64,000 nucleotides of DNA, taken from NCBI GenBank assembly GCA_963377175.1, contig CAUJNA010000857.1, positions 1,126,501 to 1,190,500 of the forward strand, given 5' to 3'. Every line of letters starts with the position of its first letter. Position 1 is the stretch's first letter. The DNA comes from Effrenium voratum (taxonomy: Eukaryota; Sar; Dinophyceae; Suessiales; Symbiodiniaceae). Below the pieces are notes generated by a model. The model was not told the origin of the DNA, made no database searches, and saw only the letters and a list, made by a program, of their open reading frames with translations. Positions 11,283 through 24,879 of the stretch are shown one piece after another. A program made the position numbers and the translations under genes.

Positions 11283-13693
11283 CTCGCAGGGGGCCATGGT
11301 CGAAACCCATCCATCGGTATGAAAACTGTCTACCCGGAAGAATACAAAGAACTAAAAAGGCGGATATCTGCACCTAGATGGGTGGTTAAGATTCTCCCTT
11401 ACCAACCTTCATCTCAAAGAAACTAGAAATGTTGGAGTGGAGTTGTGCAGTACTTCAAAACCACACTTAGTGATCACAGAAGTGAGAACAATTGTTTAGA
11501 CCCTGATAGTATGTGTGCGGGGAGCGACAAAATTGGTGTTTCCCCTTCAGCTTCCCTTTCAGCCAACCCCAAAAGGGTACTCTCAAATGTACGCACGCTC
11601 GTTTGGAGGAAGGGAAAACACACAGGGTGGCCTCCTCTTAACTCCAAAGGGGATGGGATTTTTTTTCGGGCCTTGCAGAAGACTTCGCTCAAGTCGCTCG
11701 GGCTCTCAGATCGCGGTTCCTGAAGCTGTTGCTCGATCATGGATTCGAAGGCCTGCTTAAACACCTGCGAGTCGAGTCTGGCGAGCCCAACTGACAGGTT
11801 CTTTCGCTCCATGCGTCAAGAGAAAAGTTCGCCCGAAGAGGAACACCAAAGGCCCACAATGCTGACCCCTAAAATGCATAAACCCGTCCTACTCGGAAAG
11901 TGTTGCCCTCCCAAAGTGACCCCCCCACCAACACGGGACACCACCCAATCAAACTCAACCAGTGGGTTCTGCTCAATCCGAAGTTTCCAATACCAACTTT
12001 CCACCCACGAGGCTCGGAGCAGCGCTTAAACAAAAGAATGCAAAGCACCCCGCCACAAACGATGGCTAAGCAAAGTCCTCCTTCCCTGACAACCGTCAGC
12101 TTTTGCACCCGAAAAATGTCGAAGACCCAGTTGATCAGGGGATCCATCAGGCCTCACTCCGTTCGAGTTGGCCGCATGGGCGACGTGTTTCGTGGCAACA
12201 CGTTCACAAATACTCCACCCGCTTAGATGGGACTCTCGCGTCTGAACATGCAGCGCTACCCTTCATCTAATCGTGGATGTGGGAACTGGGCCTTGTCAAG
12301 AGCGATGGTAGTCTTCCAAAACCTGCCTGTCCACTCCCACTCTTGGAAGGAGACAAGCTTGGTTGATCCCGTGAATCTGAAACTTTTAGCACATGTTCTG
12401 AATCCCCAAGTTCTCCTGGCTGGAACCTCCACATTTCCTGTTTTTTCACGCAATCCCCAAGAGGTTCTGAATCCCTGTCATCCCCAAGTCCGAGGCTCAA
12501 GGCAAAAGGATCACCCCTTGGCCCCAAAAGGGCCGTGGGACCTAAAGCCGAACCCCGTAGAGCGGAAGCCGGTGGGGTACTCGTAGCCCCAAAAGTGGCT
12601 CGGCTTTCTGGTTGGGAAACCCCTCTAAATCCGCAAAAAAAGGGCTTCTGGCCTTGAAGAGAGACCCATATGCTTGGAACTTGGAACTCCCAAAGTCACA
12701 CTCGTGCCCGGAAAGAAGCAGCGTCCTTTTCCGTCGATCCCTTGAGGAAGTGGAAGCAACTAACTGCAGGGCTGGGCCAACCAGTTCAACTTGGTTTTGT
12801 TTAACACCTATTGCTTTACTATCTCCTCAGGTTGGTGAACCCCCAAGAGGTTTGCCTGATCTCGGTTGTTTGGTTGTTGTGCCCAACCCTACACGGAAAG
12901 GGGTGCTCCAAACATGCAGAGCTAAAGCTCCCTCTCCCCCTGCTGAAAAAATCAGCGATGTGACTTCGATGTCTCCGAGTGGGATGCTGCGAGTGCATGA
13001 GCTTCCCCATAGGCGCCCTGATGACAACTGGCAGCCAGCTGGAAGCTTCAAACGGACCTTCAGCGATTCAGCCTTACACGCAAAACACCAAGAAAAGGCC
13101 ATGGATACCCATGACCAAAAGGCACCATCAACAGATACGTTTAAATAAAGCGGCATCAAATCGGCTTGTAAATTGACTACAGGGTACCAAAAGGGTGAAC
13201 AAAATTTGTCACACCGTGATAATATACTGCGAGCCACATGCGGTTCCGTCCACACTGCTCGCCTACAAGCTCACCGAGGCCGGCATCAAAAAAGAGGTAT
13301 GAGAGTTCACCGTGCAAATCGCTGGGGCAAAAAAACAATCCCCGAAGCAAACATGGTCCTGGAAAAGGACTTTGCAGATTTCAGGAGGCCAAATGTCGAT
13401 CTATGTTTGATGGCTCCAAAATGCCAAGACACCCTAAATCATGAAAACAGAACTCTCGCGCGAGCGTCGTCGCATCCTCATACCTTTGCACCGCGCCTCA
13501 ATTTTCTTCTGCGCTTTGGCGAAGAATGAGTTGCAGAGTTGGGCTGCCTCTTCTTTGGGGAACTCCGTGTTCGGTTTATAAGGGGTGCCCTATTTTGGAG
13601 ACAACCCCACATGCGCTTCGTCGATGTTGCGTAAAACAGCTTGCTTTTGGCTTCCCTGGGATCGGAATATGATTGAAGCAGGTGTCGCCCAAC

Positions 13694-13797
13694 CCTGAGT
13701 GGTTCGCCGCCAGTGCTCCACAGAGCCTGTGCATCCAAAGGATTAGCATTTCTCTGAGCAGCGCTCCGATTTGTTCGTTCGAAGGCCATAAGATGCC
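13694..13797 (-). CDS. Unknown gene 2, exon (hydrophobic helix)
   Basis: 104 bp after acceptor CATTCGAAG in phase 0. It reads GILWPSNEQIGALLREMLIL then WMHRLCGALAANHSG. The donor is GTTGGG. Another minus frame (13478-13789) is open for 103 codons and could be the true one. Confidence 0.5.
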
Positions 13798-14134
13798 CTT
13801 CGAATGGGACACCGAAACCAAAACCCGAAACACGAAACGTTCACATCATGCTGCAGCAGGCTCCGCCTTTGGCCTCGGATGCAATTGGAGCGCCAATCAA
13901 AACGCGGTTGATCAAATTGGAGCCTACCCAAAACCATGTGGGGAAAAAAAAGGATCAAGCAGCGGATACACTCCCGCAGACCGGCTGGAAGCTCCCCCAA
14001 TCGGCCGATCCTGTACATGGAAAACCAAGTCTCCCATTTCGGAATCCTGGAGCTTCCATGTCTGGGAGAGGGTATCCTCTGACCGGAAATTCTGGCCAGG
14101 ACTGTGCAGGGGAGCTCTCCAAGCTTCTCGCCTC

Positions 14135-14195
14135 CTGCAAATTGATGGTGTAGCGCCCACCGGTCTTGAACATCACCGTATCCTGGGACGAGGAC
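14135..14195 (-). CDS. Unknown gene 2, exon (TVMFKTGGRYTINLQ)
   Basis: 61 bp after acceptor GAGGTGTCAG. It reads SSSQDTVMFKTGGRYTINLQ, a beta-strand pattern. The frame closes with a GA donor (CAG then GAGGCG); the base carried in agrees with the previous exon. Confidence 0.55.
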
Positions 14196-14296
14196 CTGAC
14201 ACCTCTCCATGCCAAGCCCCAAGCCTCCACCTCGGCCTTTGCGCATCAAAGATGTGTAGACTCCGGCCCATCTTGCCTTTCCCGGGTTCTCTTATG

Positions 14297-14415
14297 GCCA
14301 TGGGTCAAAATCCCGTACCCTCAGCGAACATCCCAATCCCCACTAACATAGGTTCTAAAATGTGTGGTGAATTCACCAACCCCAAAATGGGATCCCATTG
14401 GTCTTGACCCACAGC
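14297..14415. mobile_element. TIR element family 1, CTTATG duplication
   Basis: GCCATGGGTCAAAA ... TTGACCCACAGC flanked on both sides by CTTATG. It has the sub-family core CCAATCCCCACTAACATAGG and GGTTCTAAAATG. Confidence 0.85.
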
Positions 14416-14874
14416 CTTATGGCAACTGGAGGCTTCCCTAAAAACCAAATCCCACAGGTGTCGACAGGGCCGATCCATTCCAGAGCAAGGCAAGAGTCCT
14501 TGCAGATCTGCTGGAGGACTTCGATCATGTCATCCTGCAGGTCCAGGGGGTACCCCCGTGTTGAAAACCCGGGCTGGGCATTCCACCGTCTCTTTAACGA
14601 AGGGTGGTTTACTCTGCGGGTGTTCTTCTGTCTGTCTTTTGGGAACACCTGTTCAATTGGGTTTAAATGAAAACAAGAAGCAACCCACCATTTTGGGGGG
14701 AGTTTGTTGTGAGACAACCCCGCATGTCTCTATTCCACTGTTTGAACAACCTTCTTTGGGTGTCCTTTCAATGGGACCAGCTGGTTGTCAGTGGGGCGAA
14801 CCGCCCAAAAGTTCCAAGGGAAGAAGATATGTCGCGAATACGACGCGGCTACGAGCGCACAAGAGCGCACTCAC

Positions 14875-14957
14875 AGAGCGGCTGGAACCTCAATGAGCTC
14901 AAACCAAACTCCCCAAAGATGAGCCCCTGCCATTTTGCTGGCCATTTCCCGGAAGCG
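14875..14957 (-). CDS. Unknown gene 2, exon (strong splice sites)
   Basis: 83 bp between a long pyrimidine tract ending ACCCCAG and the donor GTGAGTGC. It reads RFREMASKMAGAHLWGVWFE then LIEVPAA. The two leftover bases make Leu with the next exon. Confidence 0.7.
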
Positions 14958-15138
14958 CTGGGGTAAAAAAAACTTGCGAGCCCCAGGGCCAACAAAATCT
15001 TCGAGCCCAGGCGCCCACTTCGCGAGCTCGACCCCTTTTGGGGGGTCCGAGGTGGGATCCGTCGATTGCTCGAAGGATGGGTTCGTATTCCACGGAGACA
15101 ACCCGTTTTTTTCAGGCACAAGCAATTTTCCCAGAGAC

Positions 15139-15252
15139 GTTTCTCGAATGTCCGAAATTTGCGGGAGTAGATCGAAGCAGACATGCGGGCGCAAAGGACA
15201 CGTTGAGCAGGGTGCCAACCATGTCGAGGGATCGCCCTTGCGGCTTGACAAC
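15139..15252 (-). CDS. Unknown gene 2, exon (38 codons)
   Basis: 114 bp, phase 0 at both ends, between GGTTTTTCACAG and GTCTCT. In the frame that joins its neighbours it reads VVKPQGRSLDMVGTLLNVSF and continues APACLLRSTPANFGHSRN. A second frame is also open. Confidence 0.6.
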
Positions 15253-15955
15253 CTGTGAAAAACCAGGAAAATCAGCTCAACCTCTCCGTTTTGTAGGTTA
15301 AGTTGCCCAACCCTGGGTCTTGGGTTTCAGAGCCTAATATGTTGACGGGCCACCCACGCTTTAGCCCAAAGAGGGGTTGGACTCCGACGGGGCGAGTATC
15401 ATTGCCAATGGCTGGGTTTCCCTGAAGGAAGCAACGGTTGCAGATGGCCCCCGAGTTGATTTTGATCTGGGGGGCCAACCCCCCTTGAGAGGGACAGAAC
15501 CAATCCCCACAAGTAATCCACCAAGTCTTCCATGGCAACGGAGGGAGGCTAACCAATTGTTTCCTTGTGGTTGATTTTGTTTCCCCGAAAGAGTCGCTCA
15601 ATGGAGCCAACTGACGCCGGGCGGCTTGGATTCGAAGATTCGGGTGGCCCCCAAATGGCGGCGGAATCTTTTTGAGGAAACTCTTTGTGGGTTGGGAAAG
15701 AGGGAAACCAATGAAAATCGAAAGTGATTCAATAATGAAATTCAAAAGCGATTCAATTATTTGGGCCGAATCCCTCGGAGGCCAACCAGAATTGGTCTTT
15801 CAAACAAACAAAACATTGGGGTTCAGATCTCCGCCAATCCAAACGGGTTACTCTCCAGCTCGTGCTTGGAAAAAAATGTTGTTGCAAGAACGACTCACAG
15901 CGAAACGTAGTTTCGAAGAAACAAAAACCTCTCTCACGGCGAAACGTCCACGTAC

Positions 15956-16069
15956 CCGCGCCTCGGCAGTGCCCTCGAGCGTCTTGGTGGCAACAAACAA
16001 AGGCTCGTCCATGTCTCGCTGTTGCTCCTGGCGCTTAAGCAGCTGGCTGCGGCCCGAAGGTCCCGAAGC
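15956..16069 (-). CDS. Unknown gene 2, exon (38 codons, both splice sites strong)
   Basis: 114 bp, phase 0 at both ends, between CCCCTTTCCAG and GTACGT, both near-ideal sites. It reads GRSQLLKRQEQQRDMDEPLF then VATKTLEGTAEAR. No domain recognised. Confidence 0.75.
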
Positions 16070-16926
16070 CTGGAAAGGGGCTTCTCGAAGAAAAATTTTC
16101 ACGGAAAAAAAAGGGGGAAAAAAGAGAAAAACAAAAGAGCACGGGTTGGAAGTAAAAAGGCGTGAGCGATCACAAGCCGTTGCGTAAGCGCCATGGTTTC
16201 AACACCAGTTGTTTGAACAACATTCCTTGGGTGGAATGTTGAAAGGCGTCTTTGCCTCGAAGAGGGCACAGCCCTGTTTCTCCTTTTTCGAGGTAGCTTT
16301 GCAGGAAAGCCCAAACTGGGAAACGACGTAGCTCTTTTCGGGGTCCAGCCACATTCACACTGAGAGACATGCACGGGGCCCAACGTGATCGGTGAGCTGA
16401 TGTTCTCCAGGAAAAAGGGGTGGTACAGATCCCGTGCTAAAAGTTTCTAATGGGAACTACCACTAAACCAACTAAATACCTAAAACCTAAGGGTGTTCCT
16501 CAGCGTGGAAGCTCCCCCGCTATACCACTGATGAAACTGCGTCTTCCAAAGTGGTCTTAAGAGCTTCTCTGTTAGCATGCGGGGTAGAGCCGAACTGAAA
16601 CCAGCGGATTCCTGCATTTTGAACCCTCATCTTTCAATGCAAACTTGACCCGTGATGCCGCAAGTCTGCCATCCAAATGTCTAAGAGTAGCTCACCCCTG
16701 TCGACGCCGGGGAGCCCCTAGAAAGATGTGCAATCTATATAACCATTACCCATTTACATCATAACATCTGTGGTGTTGCCTTGGCCAGACATAGACCCCT
16801 GCAAGAAGTGAAAACTTGTTGCTGGTCAAAAGGGTATCTTTAAAAAAAAAGCAGAGAAGAAGAGAAAAAAGCAAAGAAAGCCTTCAGTAAGTCTCGCTGT
16901 GACAAGGGTAAGTCTATCCCGGCTGC

Positions 16927-17046
16927 ACCCCGTTGCGTCCAAGTCGCCATGACGTCCTTCATCTCTTGCCTTGGCGACTCCAAAACAGCAGCCGAAAAAG
17001 CCAGGAACAAGGTCGACGGTTGATGCCCATCAAGCCAAGCCACTTT
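16927..17046 (-). CDS. Unknown gene 2, exon (40 codons)
   Basis: 120 bp in phase 0 after acceptor GGGTGCCAG. It reads KVAWLDGHQPSTLFLAFSAA then VLESPRQEMKDVMATWTQRG. It closes at a GC donor (GGT then GCAGCC). The mixed hydrophobic helix is strongly protein-like. Confidence 0.55.
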
Positions 17047-19370
17047 CTGGCACCCATGTCACCGAAATGTACTAAGAAACTAGCCATTTGTGGTTTTTAG
17101 GGTGTCCGGAGTAATCCGAAGTGAACATTAAAGACCCCACTTTGCCGGCGGAGAACAAAAAGCCATGGTGGGTGGCAAAAACCAACGGCCTGAGCCGGAG
17201 GCACGAAAGCACAGAGGGCCCTGCAGAGCCAAGTGTGCAACCAAGGTGCTGCGCCGTCTCAGACGCATTCACCATAAGCAAAGTGAGCGGCGGCCGCGCG
17301 CTCTTCGGCACGAAGCCTGAGTCACATGAGATCCATTGGAACCCCAAGTAGTATGAGAGGCAACAGTTCGGAAAGGAAAGTTCAAGGGCTTTAGAAAGCT
17401 CCAGAACGGCAGCCTCCCTTCGCTGAAGCACTGTGCAGAACCTGCAAACTACGCAAGTAGTCCACCTGCTTCGCAGACCCGCGCTTCACAGAACTACTTT
17501 GCAGAACCTCTCGCTGAAGCAAAAAGTTCGCAGAACCAATTTGCCGGGACCCTTTGTATTCGATAATTGCAAGCATTCTGCCCCTATGATCATGTCTAAT
17601 TGGCTAGGCCCTCGTCCCCACATGAGTTCTATGCAACACAGCCCCTTTCTTGGCTATGTCAATGTGGTCTGATATTGCGGAAGATACCCAAAGAAAACAC
17701 AAGGGGTGGTACATTCCTGCTGAGGTCGTCGCGACATTCCGCCAACCTAGCACGCAAAGCACGAGATATGCTCGCTTCGCTTGGCATGGATCGAATTCAA
17801 TCGCTGGCAAGGCAGGCTTCAATCAGCCCCTGGTCCAGGCTATGGGAAACCAACAAGGATTTAGGGAGATCGAAATAGGAATCGGTCCCCGTTTCTTGTG
17901 GTTCCCTTACCAAGCAAAAGCACCATTTTGAGAAACGTCCCTGACAACTTGGGTAACATGCTCAGTGTTGATCCCCTGGCGTCGGAACGAATTCGCCGGC
18001 AGCAATGGCACACCGCGCCTGCGCACGAACTCCATCTTAAGCTCCTCGGCAAGGGCAATCAATGGGTCGGAGGTGTCAACTAGATCATAGACGTACTAAT
18101 CCGGGTTCCGGGGAGTTCACCTAACTTGGCCGACCCAAGTGGATTGAAGCTCATGGGCCACAGTCGAGCCCCGCTCGAACAGCTTCATCTCTGTTCGAAA
18201 TTGGAACCAAGGCCCAAAGAACCCCTCGGCACTCTTTCTTTCGTCCCTTTCAGTGAATCAGCAGCCTGGGACGAGATTGGCATTGCTCTACATGTGGCCT
18301 CTTGGTTTCCTCTTGGTTTCCCCCCCTTTAACTACCAAAAGAGGGTTCACCATGTTGAGAAACCTTCCCACGCTACCCTTGACCCCGATGACCGCAAAGT
18401 CCGTGCCGACATCCAAGTGGGCGTTTCTGTCACAATAGGGAACCAAACAGCATGGGTCCTTTCGATTGCAAAGGGGGCTTGAAACGGGGTCAACAAAACA
18501 CAGGCCCAGGTATCAACGGAGTCGACCCAAAACCTCACCCCCACGACCCGATGAACTCTTCGAGTTCGGCCAATGAGCCCCGCATTTTTATTCGTTGCTG
18601 TCAAGATGCTCCCATGTCTGTCGGCCCATCTCCTCTAGGTCCCCCATAGAGGAGCAAGATGATGTGCATGTTCTCGTTCTGCCTCATTCTTACGATCAGA
18701 AGAGGGCAAAAGGCAAAAGCCTGCTTCGGGCCCTTAACGAGGCACAAGTTTGGGGGGATTGGTTCTAAAGGTAGCCCCCCTCCCAAAAGAAACAAGGGCA
18801 CCGGAGGTCAAATCGCTTGCGAGCTCTGCTTGCGTTCGCTCGCTCGCGAGCGCCCGGCTGTCGCGACAAAGGCAAGGAATCTCCAAAGCCGCTCACCTGA
18901 CCCGCGGGCTTTCGAGTGTAATGGGCTCAGCTCGGGGAAAGGTTTGGGCCGCGATTGGCGCTTTGGGTTGGGGATCTCAGCCCTTGGTCCCGTCAAAATA
19001 GGGCGACGCAGAAAATGAGAACCCCCCGGCCCCTAGCCCCCAAAGCAGCGGGTCCCAGCCCGGCGCCGATTCGACCGGGAGGAAGAAACAACACACGCAA
19101 GCTGGTGTCTATGTCATTCCCTGCTGAACCTACCCAAAATAGTCCAAACCAACCAGGTGTTTATCTGGAAATAGTCAACAAATAAGGACTTCCCCGGTGG
19201 GTGGTGGGTGTAATCCCAAGAAAGTTAGCTTAAGAAAACCACAGAACACAACCATTTTGTCAGATGAGTCACCACAGTGAGCTCAATGCGAGCCAGCTCC
19301 GACCTCGGATTCAATCCGAGCGTTTGTGACACCAGAAATGTCATGCCACGAATAGGATCGACTTGGCCTG
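17047..19370. other. Intron-like stretch of unknown gene 2
   Basis: A 75-codon plus frame (17121-17351) and a 119-codon minus frame (17072-17431) overlap and are both protein-like; neither is linked to other exons. Otherwise nothing supported. Confidence 0.35.
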
Positions 19371-19945
<575 letters not shown>

Positions 19946-20106
19946 AAACTAACTAACAAACTAACGACCAGGGAACCAGCGAACCCAGACAACCCAGACA
20001 ACCCTGGCCTACACACATGTAAAAGGGACAGGGGCCTCAGGAAACGGAAGCCGACAAGGTCACGGAGCTGCAGGGCGTTGAAGTCAGCCAAGAGGTTAGG
20101 CTCATA

Positions 20107-20258
20107 CTGTGGATGGTTCTGAAATCCACGAGTCTCGCACCGTTCAGAAGCCCAACGGAATGATGTTTGATGCCCGAACGCAAAATACCAACAGACCTTG
20201 TGGGTTCAACCATGGTTTCATTTCGTGGCGCGAGAGGCGGATTCGCAACCATGCACAG
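20107..20258. mobile_element. TIR element family 3 (CTGTGGATGG ends), TA flanks
   Basis: CTGTGGATGGTT ... TTCGCAACCATGCACAG with TA on both sides. Confidence 0.8.
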
Positions 20259-20658
20259 TAGAACTATGCCCCACCAGCCAGCCCTGCGAACCGACGCCAC
20301 GGAATTGAATTGGACCCTGCCAGCCGTGGACCACTTAAAGCAAGGGCAATCTTAGAATCTTTAACATAGCTTTCTGCTGGTCCCCCTTCCAACTTCTGCC
20401 TTCTGAAATCCTTCACACTCACATGCACAAGCCAAGGGAACATGCGCGCCATTGTTTGTTCAGGATCCAAGGACTAATCACTCGTCAAAAACTAGAAGGC
20501 GAGCCGAAGACAGATGAAAACCGAGTCCGGGTTTCAAAAGTATGGAGAAAAAAAAACACTCCCGTCCAGGCGGTTCGCCCTGCGGGACAGCTCATGGACC
20601 TTTCCGTATCTCAGAGAAGTCGGGGCGTAGGTTTCTGCACACGTAGTCAAAGGAGCAC

Positions 20659-20746
20659 TTCGGTCTTGTCGATGCGCGGACAGAAGAGGAGAAACCTGTC
20701 CTCGCGAGCTGCCGGGAGGCGATCGGTGCCAATCTGGCCCACCAAG
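20659..20746 (-). CDS. Unknown gene 2, exon (DRFLLFCPRI)
   Basis: 88 bp between AAACTCGCAG and GTGCTC. It reads LVGQIGTDRLPAAREDRFLL and FCPRIDKTE. Its phase-0 end joins the next exon in frame. Confidence 0.6.
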
Positions 20747-21281
20747 CTGCGAGTTTTCCAGGGGAGCTACCCAGGAAACACCAGTGGATGGCTGCATACG
20801 GTTTTGGGCTGCCGGGAAACCATGGGGGTTCGGGATTTGGCGGGCGAGTGAATGGACCGAGAAAAAAATGGCAACTCAGAATAGGGGCGGGGTGCCCCAA
20901 AATGGTTAGTCTCCTTTTGGTATCCCTTCAAATTGCAAGACACACCCAAATGAACAAACTGGCGAAAAGTATTGGAAGCCAGGTCTGCACGCCGAGGGGG
21001 TCTCTCGCACCATAAGACTGGGGTTCAGTGTGGCAAGACATCCTCAAGCTACCCGAGCTATGTGGTGGCTTCAATGGAAACAACCAACAGCAAACTTCCT
21101 CAAAGTGTTCAAAGGATTTTCTTGGGCTTGGGACTGACTTGGTCGCAATTCCCCTACGGTTTAGTCACCCCTTTACCCACACAAATGGAATTGCGCCATC
21201 TACTTTTACCCTGGCTTTGCCTCCCCCCAAGCTAGGCTTACACCCAGGGGCTGTTGATGCCTCCTTCCAAATGACTTCACA

Positions 21282-21367
21282 AATATACATATATATATAT
21301 ATATACATCTTATCCATATATATATATATATATAGACATACACAGTCACACACACACACACACACAT
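21282..21367. repeat. AT and AC dinucleotide repeats
   Basis: Two TA runs separated by a short spacer, followed by a CA run. Confidence 0.9.
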
Positions 21368-21496
21368 GTACACGCCTCGCATCAATCCCAAAACCAGATA
21401 CGCGACTCGCTCGCCTTTCGCCGCCCACTTGCCCCGCAAAGCCGACAAAACACAAAACCGCACCGTCCGTCGTCCGTCCAAATCCAAATCCAAATG

Positions 21497-21621
21497 GCCG
21501 TGGGTCAACACCAATGGGCCCATTTTGGGGTTTTCGGTGCGCCACCCATTTTAGAACCTATTTTTAGTGGGGATTGAATCAGATGTTCACTGGGGGTACG
21601 CTTGGGCTTTTGACCCCTGGC
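21497..21621. mobile_element. TIR element family 1, CAAAT duplication
   Basis: GCCGTGGGTCAA ... TTTTGACCCCTGGC flanked by CAAATG and CAAATC. Same sub-family as 14297-14415, inserted in the other orientation. Confidence 0.8.
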
Positions 21622-21689
21622 CAAATCCACTCAAACGCAACGTCAACGGCTCGACGCGACGCGACGCGACGCGACTCGGCAAACGACTC

Positions 21690-21784
21690 GACTCCTTCTG
21701 CCCCTCCGAGGTCACAGAGGCGGCGGAGGTGTCCGCTGTGCTGATCTTCTGGCCGTGGTAGCTCTCTGCCAGGTCCGAGTGCAC
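21690..21784 (-). CDS. Unknown gene 2, exon (Ser/Thr-rich)
   Basis: After acceptor CTCCTAACAAG in phase 0 it reads VHSDLAESYHGQKISTADTS, then a Ser/Glu-rich stretch. The donor is uncertain; a GA donor after CAGAAG is likely. A TIR element (21497-21621) follows. Confidence 0.5.
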
Positions 21785-23217
21785 CTTGTTAGGAGCGAGG
21801 GGCGGGTCGAAAAGGGCAGTCCACCCGAATTTGAGAGGGGGATCCAACAAATGGGAGTTTGGGTGGAGTTGGACAAACAAACATTTGTATGTCTTCCTTG
21901 TTTGGAGGGTTGGCTTGGCTGGGGGGCTTAACCACTCTTGCGTTAGCAGCCTCCTTTTGGGTTTGCCGGTTGTAATATCATATACATATATATAATATAT
22001 ATTCACAAATTTAACGAACATATGGGGCATGCACCCCAAGCACACGTTCCCTGGAGCTGCAGTTTCGGATTGTTGGTGGAATTCGGGTGGGCCCCAAGTC
22101 CTCCACAGACTAAAGAAGACTAGTTGTTAACATTCGTCGCTTTTCAACCATGCTCAAATGGAATGTGTCCTCCAACTGTGTCTTGGCAGGCCAACCGACT
22201 TCTGTGGGTGCAAGAAATAGTGAGTGGCTGAGAGGGAACACCATTTTCCTCTGGGCACGCGTCTTTTTTGCAACGGCGTCACAGGAAATCTGTTTTGGAT
22301 ACTTGTCATGTAGGGTATAAACCTCCATGAATGTGTGTGCGTGTGTGTGAAGTTCCTCTCCTGGTGTCGTGGTTGCCTCGTTGTTGTACATGTATTGTCC
22401 AGCTCGAAAAAAGCTTCAGAGCAAGTCTTGTACCTCAAGTCCAATTCAGCCACAAATCGCAATTCAGTACAAGCGCGGTACTTTGCTCTTCAGCACAAGT
22501 ATAGCTGCACCTGCAGAATCGCAAGTGTTCGGCACAAGTGTAGCATGGAGTTGCGAAATCGCTCTTCGTGCGGTACGTGTTGGCAGCTCGAGCTACGAAA
22601 GATCATCTTGCAGTAAGGTTGGGATCTTCTTGCAGCTTCAAAGTGGACCTGAAAAGCTTCTGTGCCCTTTGATAAATTAGGTTACAACTGGTTTCAGGAA
22701 GGAAAGGCCGAACCCCACAGCCGCCCCTCACCCCCCGTTGCCGCCGGAGGGGCAACTGAAGAGGCAAACTCCTGCGCTCCCTGAGGACAAAATGCGACCG
22801 AAAAGCTTGGCTCTGAGTGGAGAAGATGATTGGAAGATGGCTGAACTACTCTCCCGCTGAGTGGTCAACATGATAGATTCACTTGATCTTCCACAAGGAT
22901 TCCTGGTAGGAGGGGGGGGTCATTCCCATCTCCCCTACTGAGAACAAGCAGCAAAAGTGCGCACGTGTTGTGAACGAGCAAGTGCACAAATTGCTCTGAG
23001 CACATGCGAACGATCTGGGCGGTTGAGAAGGAAGTTTCCATGTTATGATAACGGGAAAAGAAAACAAAAACACCCTTAAAGAAAGCGGCACTTTCAATGG
23101 GCCCTGATAAATCGGGGGGACCTGCATAAAAAAGAAAATACAGAAGAGAAAAACAAAGAGAGAGAGAAAGAACAAAAGAAGAAGAAAAACACCCCACCCC
23201 ACCCCGGCCTGGCCCAC

Positions 23218-23358
23218 CAGGAAGAACTGCACTCTGAGTGTCACCGGACTGTCCGTATCCGGAATCTCCGTGAGCTTGCGCTTCAAAGACCTCGTTTCGC
23301 GCGCCAAGTTCAGACGACTGGTTTCGACAGCGAGGGGACGTGCGAATCGGAATAAAAC
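23218..23358 (-). CDS. Unknown gene 2, exon (basic helix)
   Basis: 141 bp, 47 codons, phase 0 at both ends, between GCCGTTCTAG and GTGGGC. It includes SRLNLARETRSLKRKLTEIP and VTLRVQFFL. It is the first exon of a minus-strand chain that runs to 13.7 kb. No family recognised. Confidence 0.6.
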
Positions 23359-24879
23359 CTAGAACGGCACCTGTGGCACGGGCGCCATGGCAGAAGGGAA
23401 ACTACAACCATTGCTTGAACATGCTTACGGCGGAATGAACGCGCTTCCCGTCAAGCGGCACAAAGCGGTGCTGCACGGCGTTTTGACGCGTGCCGTCTTT
23501 TGCCCATGGGAGCCCCAGCCCACCCAGCAAAATAGATCAGCAAGGATTCACACGTATGCCGATCCTGGCTTGCCGTTCCGACTGCTTGAGACCCAGAGTC
23601 ATGGAGACAATACACGACTTGAGCACGCACGGGCTTACTATAATCCCCAACAAGCCAAGCAGAACAACCATCTTCTATCCCCCCCGAGGATTTTGGGCGC
23701 CGCTTAGTTGTCTCTTTGTAGATGCCAGTCGTCCAACACTGTGCAAGCTTCAATGGTTATTGGAGAAAAACCACACGTTGACTGTCATAGGAAACTTAAA
23801 AGTCACAGGAAACTGGTTTGAACCAAAAAAAAAAACAGGCCCCCCATCTACCCGCATGTCCCGCCAAGGCACATCCCCGAAGTTGAAGATCCGGACTTGG
23901 ACGGCCCCGGGCCCAGACTGTCGCATTCGCCATACAGGTATGTGTGTTTTGCCAATTGGCATGGTGTCAAAGGGAATGCAAGAGGAACCCTAACAATCTG
24001 GGGGTGCCTAATCTTGAGGCAAGCCCATATGAGCATGATTTATTCTTGGGAGATGAATATTTTTGCGGGGGGGGGGGGGAACCCTTTGCTGGACAAATGA
24101 CGTGGAGGATATTTTGAGAGGTTCCCAAAACGCCATTGACTCAACTCTCTCGATGCCAGAACTCATGCGAAGCCTCGCCCGAGAAACCCGTGCGCCTGTT
24201 GTCCATTGCCTCGAGATCAAGCGAATCAATGGGCCAAGACTCCCTATGTGGGACATGTGTCTGGTTCTCTCAGAAAGGATGCCATGCATTTCTTGCCTAA
24301 AAACCCACCAAATGGGTTGATGACCATCAGCAAGCCCGAGTACAACGGGTGTTTTTTGTCTGCGGTGCATGCGTGCAAACGCGGCGCCTGCGGCAATCCT
24401 CCGCGCGTTGCTCCAGAGCTGCAGGCTCTCTCAAGTTGTGAGGAAGAGCGTAGACAAAAACTCAGTGGCTCGCACTGGGGGATTCTGGCTTGGGTGAGGT
24501 AAGGCCTGTGCCAAAATACAAAATCCGCACAATGCTTGTGGGCTCGCGGCAACAGCGTTTGCTGGAGCCAGAGCTAGCTGAGACGGCATTCAGAACTACA
24601 CAGCGTCAATCCGGCTCGTACACATCATATCCAGCATCGGACTACATGACAGCCACGCAAAGCAGGGGGGCAAGAAATGTTGTCGCCTTCAAAGAGAAAC
24701 CAAGAGGAGGTACAAACTGGCTCAAGCATGTCTTGAAGGGATCGGCACCCCTGCAATGCCGCGCACCAGAAAGTAGCTGGTCCTCTCCAAAGTTTGGGTG
24801 TGTCTTTTTTGGGGGAACCTCCTTTTGGCTTGTTTTAATGTTAGGGGTCCCCCCTTTTTGTTTTAAGACGCACCCAATA

